Source: Tremella fuciformis
Lineage: Eukaryota; Basidiomycota; Tremellomycetes; Tremellales; Tremellaceae
Assembly (NCBI GenBank): GCA_032768795.1
Contig: CP136491.1
Span: 2,046,001-2,110,000 of the forward strand
DNA: 64,000 nucleotides
Reading direction: 5' to 3'
This document shows, one piece after another, positions 10,638 through 19,294 of the stretch; the first letter of the stretch is position 1; each line of letters begins with the position of its first letter. Position numbers and translations under genes: made by a program. The notes under the pieces are model-generated. The model saw nothing but the letters and a program-made list of their open reading frames with translations. It was not told the DNA's origin and searched no databases.

Positions 10638-10856
10638 ATGAGCACTTTCCAGAATGTCTGCCCCGGGACCGCGACGGGTGTGAACAAAGGTAGTGAGTCT
10701 TGAGGAGGCCATTGCGCTCCTTACCCGATAACTTGGCTGACGACGCCAGAAAAGCACATCACCGTGTTCATCATTGGTGGCCTGCAGTGCAAATACTGCG
10801 GAAGGATCTGGGCAATGAGCCGAGCATTGTGGGGAGGGGAGAACGACGACGCCTGA
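10638..10856 (+). CDS. small Cys-rich array protein D (53 aa), Cys-to-His variant
   Basis: Fourth array member. Exon 1 (10638-10692) ends VCPGTATGVNKG. The phase-1 intron 10693-10749 is followed by exon 2 KHITVFIIGGLQCKYCGRIW and an acidic tail, stop 10854-10856. The second core position, Cys in most paralogues at the same spacing (C8-x12-), is His21 here. C32-x2-C35 is kept. A His at that place is a conservative change only if the residues bind a metal, so this member is indirect evidence for metal binding rather than disulphides. The TGCAAATACTGCG segment is shared with C and G. Confidence 0.72.
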
Positions 10857-11215
10857 GGAGTGCTGCGTCGGTCGAGGAAGTTGGAGACAACCTATTCATC
10901 AGTAATGCTGCTTGTGAGGCGATACATGTATGTGGAAGTACCGAATACTTGGCTTTCTGTTGCACTGGGCGGCGAGTGTCCCGAGTCCGGCGCCCTCCGT
11001 CCCAGAGATGTGGGACTGTAGTGATGCACGACTTTAGCTTGGCGGTGGAGCCGAGCAAGCTTGGAGCTGGGATGATGTCTACTGACGAAGACAATTGGCT
11101 GTGTGCTTAGGACATCGGCGAGCGCAGCTTTCGCCATCGTCCCCCCGTTGCACTTCCCTGTTTCTTCCCTCCTGGCCGCCCGCAGCGTTTCATACGGTCC
11201 ACGTTCACTTGCGAC

Positions 11216-11515
11216 ATGGCGCCCACTAAGAGCCCCCACCCATACGATATCGCCAACATGCACACTGTCAAGCTTGGCGCCCCGATCCCGTGTCAATGTT
11301 ACGATCACAAAGGCTATGCACACCAGAGCACAGGAGCCGAACCCGCCGATGACCTGCCCATCTGCGCGGGTAACTTTCAAGGCGCGAACAAGGGCAGTCA
11401 GTCATATGTCTGTCCGACCCAGCACAGCTAAGAAGCAGAGACCTGCGTGATCTGGACCGATCTCCAAGGCAAGACCAGCTGCTTGTACTGCCTGACCGAG
11501 TACACTGTCGAGTGA
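11216..11515 (+). CDS. small Cys-rich array protein E (85 aa)
   Basis: Fifth array member, with the longest N-terminal extension. Exon 1 (11216-11396) encodes two extra cysteines in PCQCYDHKGY and ends ICAGNFQGANKG. The intron 11397-11438 (GTCAGT donor, AAGCAG acceptor, phase 1) leads to exon 2 TCVIWTDLQGKTSCLYCLTEYTVE and a stop. Core spacing is C-x12-C, then C-x2-C, but the Gly that usually follows is replaced by Leu. Reading through the intron gives a stop at 11429-11431, so the spliced form is preferred because it restores the family pattern. I see no clear TATA box at the usual distance. Confidence 0.7.
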
Positions 11516-12181
11516 ATGGAGGGGCGCACCACAGTCTGCGGTCAAGCGACATGAGCCTCAGTAGTGACACGAAGTGAGATGAGGTGATGCATGTCTGTAT
11601 AACGTTCTGCTCTTCCCGCTGAGCCTGCGAGCATCATGGCCACTGACAAGCGGCCTTGCATGCCGATAATGCTTTGCCCATCCTCGCAGCGGGTTGGTCA
11701 TCACGAGTGTGGCACTTTTTTGTCGCCACCGATCGACGCTAGAAGCACGCTTCAAATCCGCCACATCCATTACCGACATAAACAAACACGTTGGTCCCAC
11801 TGTAAACAAGAGAAGTTTGAGAGACTCATTACCCCCGCCGCAGCCTCCGATCTGACTGCGACATCTCGGTTCGGAAAGGACGCGGCGCGTCAGTGCGGGT
11901 CGCTTGTGGAAAGAGAGGCATTTACGGTCGATTGCATCTTTGCTGGCCTGGGTGGAGCTTCTGTCCACGGCCTCATGACGAACCTCGTTATCGGCGTGGA
12001 TACGCCTCGGACAACAATCAGCCGTGATAGACATTGCTTATGATATAAGTGTTGAGCGAGAGCCCAAGCCGAGTAGCAAGACAGAGCTCCCCTCACCGTC
12101 CTCCCCCTCAGAGAAGTCCACTTCACCTGCTCGCAGCTGCGCAATCGCCCAGCTCTCTCTAGTCGTATATCCACTCGCACT
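11516..12181. other. array intergenic region E-F
   Basis: An open frame from 11636 (about 135 codons) lacks the family motif and is probably chance. A TATAAG box at 12044-12049 serves gene F. Confidence 0.5.
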
Positions 12182-12440
12182 ATGGCCAGGCAGCCTCCTG
12201 ACCCGAACGACCCCGGACTTGACGGTACCGTCTGTGACGGCGATGACTACGGCCGTAACAAGGGCGGTGAGTGCCCGCAAACCGTTTGGACAGGATTCCA
12301 CTGAAACGGCAGAGACGTGCAAGGAAATCGAGATCAACTACGTCGATGCCGACAACAACGAGTGGTGGGGCACCAAGTGTTACTGGTGCGACTGCATGAT
12401 CGAAGGAATGCGCATCGTCACCGACTCGGACAGCGATTAG
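12182..12440 (+). CDS. small Cys-rich array protein F (70 aa)
   Basis: Sixth array member. Exon 1 (12182-12266) encodes a Pro/Asp-rich start and ends VCDGDDYGRNKG, almost matching member A's ending. The phase-1 intron 12267-12312 is followed by exon 2 TCKEIEINYVDADNNEWWGTKCYWCDCMIEG and an acidic tail DSDSD, stop 12438-12440. Core spacing is C-x12-C, a long acidic/Trp loop, then C-x2-C with a third Cys two residues later, like A. It is strongly acidic overall, unlike the basic B. Such charge divergence on a fixed cysteine scaffold suggests varied partners; this is inference. Confidence 0.75.
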
Positions 12441-12939
12441 AGGGGTTACGGCGGGGCTCTGTCCGGTTCACCACTCCCCACTGTCCTGTACAAGCTATCC
12501 GAACGATGTATGAAGAGCCAAAAGTGTCGTCCGCCTGAGCATGCATGTTCATTGCTACGTGTCCGTACCCAGCTCAACCACACTTTTGTCGCCTCCGCTC
12601 CTCACCTTCTCGCTCGAAGTTGCTCCATTGCCGCGTGTTGGAAGAGAAGCCCCGACACCAAAGCCCCCTTGCTCAACACCGACATCCTCATCTCCGAACA
12701 GAGTTGTTCGCTACCGCGCCGGCTGGTCCGAAATGAGCTGCCTTGTGGAAACGGCGTGTAACCTCGTCACCGTCGCCGCGTACACAAGGTGGCGATTCGC
12801 GGAATGTCCGAAACGTCATGTGCATTCGCGATGACTGAGGGTATAAATTTAAGGCCAGCTGCACTGGACCCAGTGGCAAGCGACATATCCCCAGCTACGC
12901 TCCCTACAAAAGTCATCTCGAAGCCTCGAGGAAGTCAAC
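12441..12939. other. array intergenic region F-G
   Basis: There is no family motif. TATAAATTTAAGG at 12842-12854 is the clear promoter box of gene G, 98 bp before its ATG. Confidence 0.6.
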
Positions 12940-13368
12940 ATGAGCGGTCCGGGCGGATGCCTGCACCCCTTCTCGGCCTCCGACCGCATGTGTTCGCAGA
13001 ACGCATCTCGCGAAAACGGCGGCCGTACGTTCTGGCTGCGACATCCTGTAGCGATGATGGGCTGAAGCGCAGGCTGCATGTCCGTGCAGGTGCAGCGTGT
13101 GATGGGCAACGCCCTGTACAACGGCTGGGAGTGCAAATACTGCGAGGCGAGCATGGGCCCGTGGTGCCTGGTCAAAGAATTCTGTTCGGTCAATTACGAG
13201 CGTGAGTGCTTTCCGCTCCTGATCCGGTGTGTCTGATGAACAGGCGACTGTTGGGCGTCCATTGAGAAGGAGAACCGGCCGGACGGGTCACTGTGGACGC
13301 GGCAGAAGTGTTACTACTGCGGCAGGATTCTGTCCGAATGGGAGTGCCTGTTCGCCCCGCCGCGATAG
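12940..13368 (+). CDS. small Cys-rich array protein G, double domain (112 aa)
   Basis: Seventh array member, and the only one with two modules in tandem. Exon 1 (12940-13024) ends MCSQNASRENGG. Intron 13025-13072 leads to exon 2 (13073-13201), RCMSVQVQ...WECKYCEASMG, ending FCSVNYE. Intron 13202-13243 leads to exon 3, RDCWASIEKENRPDGSLWTRQKCYYCGRILSEWECL, stop 13366-13368. Both introns are phase 1, so each module exon is a symmetric cassette that can be duplicated without a frameshift. That explains how the second module arose. The first CKYC carries the TGCAAATACTGCG segment shared with C and D. The function is unknown. Confidence 0.75.
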
Positions 13369-13657
13369 TGATCTCATCGCGGTCGATCGCGGATTGTACG
13401 TACGCAGTATCCGGTGCGGATCAAAGAAGATAACACCGAAAATGTCGTACATTGCACATGCACGGTCAAGCGAGATTCGGTCTAACTCGACCGGGATGAT
13501 GAGATGGTGTGTGTCGGTCAGAGAAGTTTGCTTTGACTCCTTCAGTTCCGACTGCCCCCAGGTCTACCGTAGCACCTTCCTACCCTTGCTACCTTTGCTG
13601 CATTGCCGCCCCACCGTCGTGAACTTCTGCGCAGGCTTTCGAGAGTCCGACTCATCA

Positions 13658-13970
13658 ATGCAAGCCAGTCCAATGATCATCTGCCTCAACCGTTTGCGCG
13701 GCGTCGACACAAGGGGCACAGCCAGGAGCGTGGAAGCCGAAGAGGGCTGCAAGGGCGATGCGGCCGGGAATAACGCAGGCAGTGAGTCCAGGTCGCGGGC
13801 CGTGCTCAACGTCAGAGCCCTGCCGGAAGCTCTATCGAATGGACGGCACCAGGATCTGTCCCTTCTGCGGCAGGACCTTCTGGTCCTCTGACCGAATGCG
13901 TTCCGCTTCAATGAACCGTATGGCCCGTTGGGCGTCTGCGAAGGTATGTCTGTCTCTATCACGAGACTGA
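13658..13970 (+). CDS. small Cys-rich array protein H
   Basis: Eighth and last clear array member. Exon 1 (13658-13781, alternative ATG 13673) ends GCKGDAAGNNAG. The phase-1 intron 13782-13815 (34 nt, short but GTGAGT...CAG) leads to PCRKLYRMDGTRICPFCGRTFW. Core spacing is C-x12-C, then C-x2-C-G, with DGT before the CxxC. The frame continues past the module to a stop at 13968-13970. A possible further intron starts at 13946 (GTATGT) and would change the C-terminus, so the end is uncertain. No TATA box is obvious at the usual distance. Confidence 0.65.
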
Positions 13971-14360
13971 AGCTTAGCGTGTCAGGAATACGCCACAGGT
14001 GTCACCCTTTGAGGTGGTCCATCCTGCATCATTGTTAGGTCATACACGTCGTTGCCTTACCTGCCCATGATCACATTTCTCATGAAGTTCTCCGAGGGCT
14101 GCAAGCGCTAGAGTGTAATACAAACCTTCCACCCTTTATGTACGAGCCCCGTCAGAGTCAGCTCTCCTTATGTCCAAAACATGCGAACTTTGCAAATGTC
14201 TCAAAGGCTTGCTCCTATGTGTCTACAGGCTAGAGGAATTGCAAGCCAAGGGAGGGAGAAGAACCAAGAGACATCAGCGCAACTCCCTGAGAAACTCCCT
14301 ACCGTCTTTCGTCTTCCCCACACTCTCGCATACTTAGCCAAAGCAGACCAACATCGAACC
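13971..14360. other. gap between array and next gene
   Basis: I see no gene. This stretch is probably the leader and promoter of the gene at 14361. Confidence 0.5.
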
Positions 14361-15093
14361 ATGAGCCGCATGATTGCCCACTATGAAGGGACCGTGGAAT
14401 ACACCAAAGACGAGAGCTTTGATGCTAGCGACAAGGTGAGTCTCATGAGGGTGCCCCTCGTTCCCCTCCCCGTGCATTGCTCCAGGGTGTCACTGCCATG
14501 ATCACTGATTTTGTCAGAGGACCTGGGTCTCGCACTTTCACGGGGTATCTTGGTCAGCCAAGCGGGCGAATACCTGCACATGTCGTCTCGCACGCCCTAC
14601 CCCGGACGGCATGCAGTTCAAAGGTATGCGCTTTCATCTCATCAGGGAGAACCAGACGTATACCGGGTCCACGGTCTCTTTGCGCTCGGGCGATGGTGCC
14701 TCGGCAAATATTCGAATCAGTTGCAGCCCGGGGTGCAAGATTGTCTACTCGGTAGTTACCTGTGAGGGAAATGATGAACAGCTGTCCGGATCCAATTACG
14801 AGACATCCACTCTTCGACCTCGAGGTGTCATACCCGGTGTGACCCATGTTCAATCGTCTCTTCCGACGTGGCGAACGTTGCGAACTCTGCCTGGCTGGCC
14901 GGAGGAGGGTCCGCAACAACATGTTGTATCTGTACAGCCGACGGTTGGGCGGCTTGATATCATGCCACGAACAACGGTCATAGTGACCCAGCCGTCCCCC
15001 CATTGGCGGTTGGGACAGGGTTGTTTGATCGTGCTCGAGAGGCCGGCAGAGATCCCGAGTATCGGTGATGCCGGACTGCAGGAGGCACTATAA
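14361..15093 (+). CDS. hypothetical protein with YEGTVEYTKD N-terminus
   Basis: Unrecognised. Exon 1 (14361-14435, 25 codons) contains YEGTVEYTKDES. A phase-0 intron (14436-14517, GTGAGT...TCAG) leads to an exon starting RTWVSHFHGVSW, open to 15093. The first half has TCTCRL and a stretch resembling a small beta-rich fold (GSTVSLRSGDGASANIRI, SPGC, VVTCEG). The last ~90 residues look unstructured and may be mis-joined. The same design (GTV-x-Y-[S/T]-[R/K]-D, phase-0 GTGAGT intron, then R-x-[Y/W]-V) recurs in the gene at 16532, so the two are probable paralogues. The N-terminal exon pair is well supported, the 3' end less so. Confidence 0.55.
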
Positions 15094-15260
15094 TATCATC
15101 TGTTATGCATATCCCATCTGCAGACCCGAGACGGACCGGGTGTACAGTCAGCACCGCGCGGAATTGCCGAGCCAGTCCCGGATATTGACTTTACAAAAGG
15201 CCCGACACCGCACCTGGGCCCCCACTACTTCTCCACACCCCTCATCGTCTTTGAGTAAGT

Positions 15261-16022
15261 ATGTCGCAACACGGTATCAAGGCTATCATCACCGACACAG
15301 GCGGGACTGTCTTCGACTGGCACACCGCGGTCGAGAGCGGATTTCGCGAGACTGGTCAACCCCGCGGGGTATCAGCAGACTGGTCGGCATTGACGAAGAC
15401 GTGGCGCAAGCTCTCGACCACACGGGTCGACAAGGGGCTGCCCGTTGCGGCCAGTGGACGTGTAGAGATGGACATGGACGACGTGCTGAGGGAGACCCTC
15501 ACACAGACGCTCGAGCAACATCGAATCACCGGCTTCACGGCAGAGGACGAGGCCAAGCTCGTGGCTTCGTGGCGAAACATGCTACCTTGGTCCGACATCC
15601 CTCGAGGAGTGGCCAGACTGCGCAAAGGTCTGATTGTCGCCCCATTCACCATCCTCAAAGCCGCCTTGGTTATCCAGGCGAGCAAGCTCGGGGACGTAAA
15701 CTGGGATGCTATCATCTCCTGTGAGATGATCGGGGTGTACAAGACCCATCCCACTACGTATGCCACCGCTCATAAGTGGCTGGACGTCGCCAAAGAGGAG
15801 ACCCTCCTCGTCACGACCCACAACAACGATCTCAAGGCGGCGCACAAATTCGGGATGAAGACGGCTTTCATTTATCGCCCGAAGGAGTGGAGTGACATCC
15901 CCAGTTTGGACCCCGTAAGCGCAGCAATGCCAGACTTCATGGCTGACGGATAGGAGCCTGCTCCGGAGGCCGATTGGGTCGCTCAGGATTTCGAAGATCT
16001 GGCTCGACAGCTGGGACTGTGA
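15261..16022 (+). CDS. haloacid dehalogenase type II-like HAD hydrolase
   Basis: This is a HAD-superfamily hydrolase like the 2-haloacid dehalogenase/epoxide-hydrolase-like type II group. The motif I nucleophile is Asp12 in ITDTGGTVFDW, where the family usually has DxFGTLxDW; the Phe-to-Gly change is unusual. A helical cap follows, then a motif II region, the motif III Lys in YKTHPTTY, and the motif IV region VTTHNNDLKAAHKFGMKTAFIYRPKEW. The frame meets TAG at 15951-15953, but 15915-15953 is a good 39-nt intron (GTAAGC donor, CTGAC branch site, TAG acceptor). Splicing joins DP to EPAPEADWVAQDFEDLARQLGL, the normal family C-terminus, stop 16020-16022. The substrate is unknown; a small halogenated or hydroxy acid is only a family guess. 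Confidence 0.85.
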
Positions 16023-16531
16023 GCGCCACCTCCAAAGTGCAATGTAGACATTGTTCGAGCACATCGACATGCCCGTGTACCGATGTCTTGGCTTCTGCCA
16101 CAAATGTCCATGCATCCGCATCAGTCAAATCTACTACACTGCCTAGCGCGCTCTGTTGGGGCCCACGCCGAGGTGTGCAGAGGATTCTGAGATTGCGAAG
16201 CCGGCTTTCGCTCGTTAGGCTAAGAATTATTCAACACCCTCTACTGGTCAGATCGTTTCGCTCCACAATGAAGCGCGAGGCGGGTGGCGACTCGCGAGGT
16301 CAAACACATTGCGGTGAAGACGCACAGAGCAGACAAGGTCAGACTGAAACAATCTCCGGACAGAAGCTTCATGCCCGACTCGTTTTGCAATTGTTCTCAA
16401 ACGTGTGAGATGCCCCTGAAAGGATTGAGTGCCCCTTCATAAAGCGAATGACTCTCTTCTCCGCCAAGCATCTCTATCGCTTCTCCCCCATGTGTCCTTC
16501 CTCCCCAGCATCAGCTGCCCTCTTGACCAGC
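16023..16531. other. gap before second GTV gene
   Basis: No gene is seen. A possible TATA-like TCATAAAG lies at about 16437, roughly 95 bp upstream of the ATG at 16532. Confidence 0.45.
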
Positions 16532-17150
16532 ATGTCTAGCCCTGCGCCAACATCTCTCTTTGATGGCACAGTCTGGTATAGTCGCGACGATGTGAGTCCT
16601 ACCTGTCCGGTGTAGCTCGACTTCTGATGACCGATAGCGAATATACGTGCGTTCGTATCGAGCTCATCAGAATAGCGAGGGTCAGTGGGCCCCGATATGC
16701 CACGAGTTCTCCTTGGATGGGGAGCCGCTGAAGATCACACGGCAGGATCATCCGTCCCTGGCTTGGCCGGACGGGACAGCTTTGGAAGACCCGCCACTTG
16801 GCAAGGTGACCTACACTGATCTGTACAAGGTGACCTTGCCTGACTCGGACTCCTCGCTGACTGAGGGTGAGTCAGTCCTTCCGGGATGCACAAGGGACAT
16901 CACCATTGCAAAATCCGGCCCGATGATGAATTTTGCAACCCAAATCGAGGGAGGGAGCGCCATTCGCTGTCGACTCGATCAGATGCGGTCACAGATGAAT
17001 CAACGCGGACAAGCCGATATGGACAGCTACGTGATTCTCATGGAGAACAATGCAGAGGTCAAACCACAGGCAGATGCTCCCACTACCGATGCCAACAGCC
17101 CAAGAGGCAGTGTGTTCAGCTCTTTCCTCGCGCAATGCTGTTGTAGTTGA
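16532..17150 (+). CDS. hypothetical protein with FDGTVWYSRD N-terminus, 190 aa
   Basis: Unrecognised. Exon 1 (16532-16591, 20 codons) reads ...LFDGTVWYSRDD. The phase-0 intron 16592-16637 (GTGAGT...ATAG) is followed by RIYVRSYRAHQNSEG. The rest is soluble-looking with no membrane segment. It ends QCCCS, which loosely fits a C-terminal cysteine lipidation site (CaaX-like), though the middle positions are not aliphatic. It is probably a paralogue of the 14361 gene, on the other side of the HAD gene: exon sizes, intron phase and the GTV-x-Y motif agree, while the C-terminal parts have diverged strongly. Confidence 0.6.
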
Positions 17151-18237
17151 CGATACTCGTATGGCTGCCCAGCTCATCAGGCCTTGTCCACTGTTCATAG
17201 GCTTGCATGTATAAGGCATTTCTACATGACGAGGATGAGCTCGGAGCCGAAACGGCCACGAAATCTCTTCACTTCCCTGCTCGAGTGGGCAAGTGGAACC
17301 ATCCTGTCCAGACGCCACGGGCTGAGTCTGCGTGAATGCCCACTCTGTGACTTTCCGCCGCTGTGAAGGGGACGGTCCAAGGTCGATATGCTTGACATCG
17401 GGGGAGATGGAGATCCTTCGAGGTGAGTTTCCTTGCCAAGGGCAAGCGAGACAGTGGCTTGAACATCTTCAGCCGGAGAGGCAATTATTTAAGTTGGCTC
17501 ACTGCGATGACCGCAAGATCTCTTCGGGCTCCGAGGCGAGGACGGACCGCAGCTACAACAGCATTTGCGCCGTCGAGATGTTGCCGGGTCTGCGAGTCAG
17601 CAATTCAAGCCCCAACCAAGCAAGGGTATCAGTCCTGGTGATATGTCAAGGTGGGCAAACGTCGTGAGGTCTTCTCTCAACTTACTGCGAGCAATGTGCG
17701 CGGCTCGCAGCGGGTTCAAGGTAGGCCCTTCTGGGTCGCTCGTCCTCTCCTGGACAAACTTTGGGGCCAATCGCCCACAGCTTTTGTGCTTTGAGATAGG
17801 GCCCAGGCGACCACGACCATGGCCGAGACGGTGATACAGTACTTACGGGCGTCTACAAGTCAGAGCGAGCCGTTGATGGTTAATCTTATAGTAGCGGTGT
17901 CTAGGCTATCCGCAGCGCCCAGACAAGTGGATCTGGCAAGAAGAAGCAATCACGAACTCCCGTACGGGGCTACCAACGGCGGAGTCTGGGGTTTCGGCTG
18001 ATATCTTGACCAGGTGGGACGATGCTTGGTGGTCAACTCGCCTGAGGCAAGGTCAAAGACAGTGTTCTGGAACACTGCATCTCTCTCACGCCTCATGACG
18101 AGCGCGCCGGACCAACTTGAACCATCGGACTCGATTCTTGAGAGAACTCCGTGACTTGAGGTTTCTCATTGATCATTCAGCCAAGTTGGAGCAATTTGGT
18201 GGCTCTTTAACTTCATCGCACGAGTCATCCTGAAGGC
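17151..18237. other. non-coding gap between the two gene arrays
   Basis: There is no convincing gene. Two short forward ORFs contain CxxC motifs (ECPLCDF near 17340 and CCRVCES near 17580) but lack the exon design of the upstream array. They may be decayed members or chance. Confidence 0.45.
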
Positions 18238-18266
18238 GAGTTTTCAATAGTATGCATAATCCTACA
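18238..18266 (-). repeat. conserved 3' element, copy 1
   Basis: Plus-strand sequence TTTTCAATAGTATGCATAATCCTACA. It lies about 78 bp past the stop of the minus-strand gene 18344-19294, in its 3' flank. The same element follows the three other genes of this cluster. Confidence 0.8.
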
Positions 18267-18343
18267 GCGGTATCAAATATCGTCGTTTGTATGACAGCAG
18301 AGAAATCGGGAGCAATATGAGGGAGATCTGAGGCAAGAAAGTT

Positions 18344-19294
18344 CTATGGCTCACGTCCGTGATCTACCTCAGGCGCCTGGAGAGCGGCAGATTCGGATTC
18401 GCTCGTGGCACCTTGGTCCGCCCGCTCATACAAGGTCGCGCCCTCGACCCCATTGATTTTAATGCTCTGCCGAGCCGCCCCTGCCTGCTCTAGGATACTT
18501 GAGCAGGCTGCTTCGACCTTCTTAACATCGAGCTTGGGGGGGTGCAAGTTTTCTCCTTCAAGTGATTGTTTTCGTATGCACTGGTCGTACTGCTTTGAGA
18601 AGCTTGAAATTGAGTCTCGCAATTGCAGATCTGCACGGACAACGGCTGTTCTCGCCTCAAAGTCATCTTCACCACCTTTGACGGACTCCCAGGTAGAGAG
18701 GGCCCTGTATAACGCTCCATGAGCCTCAAAGACCTCCCCCCCTGCCTGCTCAAGGGGGGAGGAAAGGTCATCACGATCCAAGACAGCAGAGCTTGTCTTG
18801 ATCAGATAGAGCGTGCTTTGTACCATCAAGTCATGAAAGGCCGAGGCTTGTTCATTGGGGTTTCTCCTCGAGCTCTCAAATACATGTGCGTATGCAAGGC
18901 CCATCTTCGCGAGGGTGTCGTCCAGGCATACCCGCAGAGCGGCTTCCTGCGTTGCCAATGTTACATGTTCTGAGAAACGTGGTGGTACCTGACAAGCTAA
19001 AGTTTTGCGAGTTTCCTGAACGCGGCTTTTCGCCTGTAGTAGTTCACGGTACATGTCGTGCATTAACTGTTGGTTTGTTGCATGTGTCCCCTTTCGAAAG
19101 TCTGATTCGAAGGTTGCAAGATCTCTCTGCTGCCCAACACGGAAGGTAGTCTCTGTCTGCAAATCTTCTGAGTCTAGCTTGTCCTGCTCAAAAGACATGG
19201 GTGGCAAGTCTTCCAAGTGAGTCGCTTCATTGCTCGTCAAGACAGAAGGCATGTCGACTTTGCTGGTCATTGTCTTTGGATGGCCCGCGGACAT
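18344..19294 (-). CDS. tandem helical-protein family member 1 (316 aa)
   Basis: Unrecognised. A single-exon ORF encoding a hydrophilic, largely helical protein: heptad-like Leu/Ala spacing in residues about 60-280, acidic N-terminus and C-terminus, no signal peptide and no membrane segment. The motif LxxxL...ALSTWESV near residue 190 is positioned like GAWTVFEN in the next gene, hinting at distant paralogy. It is followed by the conserved 3' element at 18238-18266 and oriented like its three neighbours. The upstream 1.4 kb is non-coding. ATG at 19294 is the first in frame. The function is unknown; the cluster organisation is the best clue. Confidence 0.65.
   Translation of the reverse strand: MSAGHPKTMTSKVDMPSVLTSNEATHLEDLPPMSFEQDKLDSEDLQTETTFRVGQQRDLATFESDFRKGTHATNQQLMHDMYRELLQAKSRVQETRKTLACQVPPRFSEHVTLATQEAALRVCLDDTLAKMGLAYAHVFESSRRNPNEQASAFHDLMVQSTLYLIKTSSAVLDRDDLSSPLEQAGGEVFEAHGALYRALSTWESVKGGEDDFEARTAVVRADLQLRDSISSFSKQYDQCIRKQSLEGENLHPPKLDVKKVEAACSSILEQAGAARQSIKINGVEGATLYERADQGATSESESAALQAPEVDHGREP

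Noticed and set aside
11636..12043. 135-codon ORF inside the Cys-module array
   Set aside because: It lacks the exon design and Cys spacing of the array, and no promoter box stands at the usual distance.
15951..15953. Stop-codon readthrough extending the HAD hydrolase with a conserved C-terminus
   Set aside because: A canonical 39-nt intron with GTAAGC, CTGAC and TAG explains the same extension without readthrough, and the resulting C-terminus ends LGL, not a peroxisomal signal.
17184..17641. Short ORFs with CxxC motifs as extra array members
   Set aside because: No exon 1 G-x-N-x-G ending or phase-1 intron could be found; they may be decayed copies, but the evidence is too weak.
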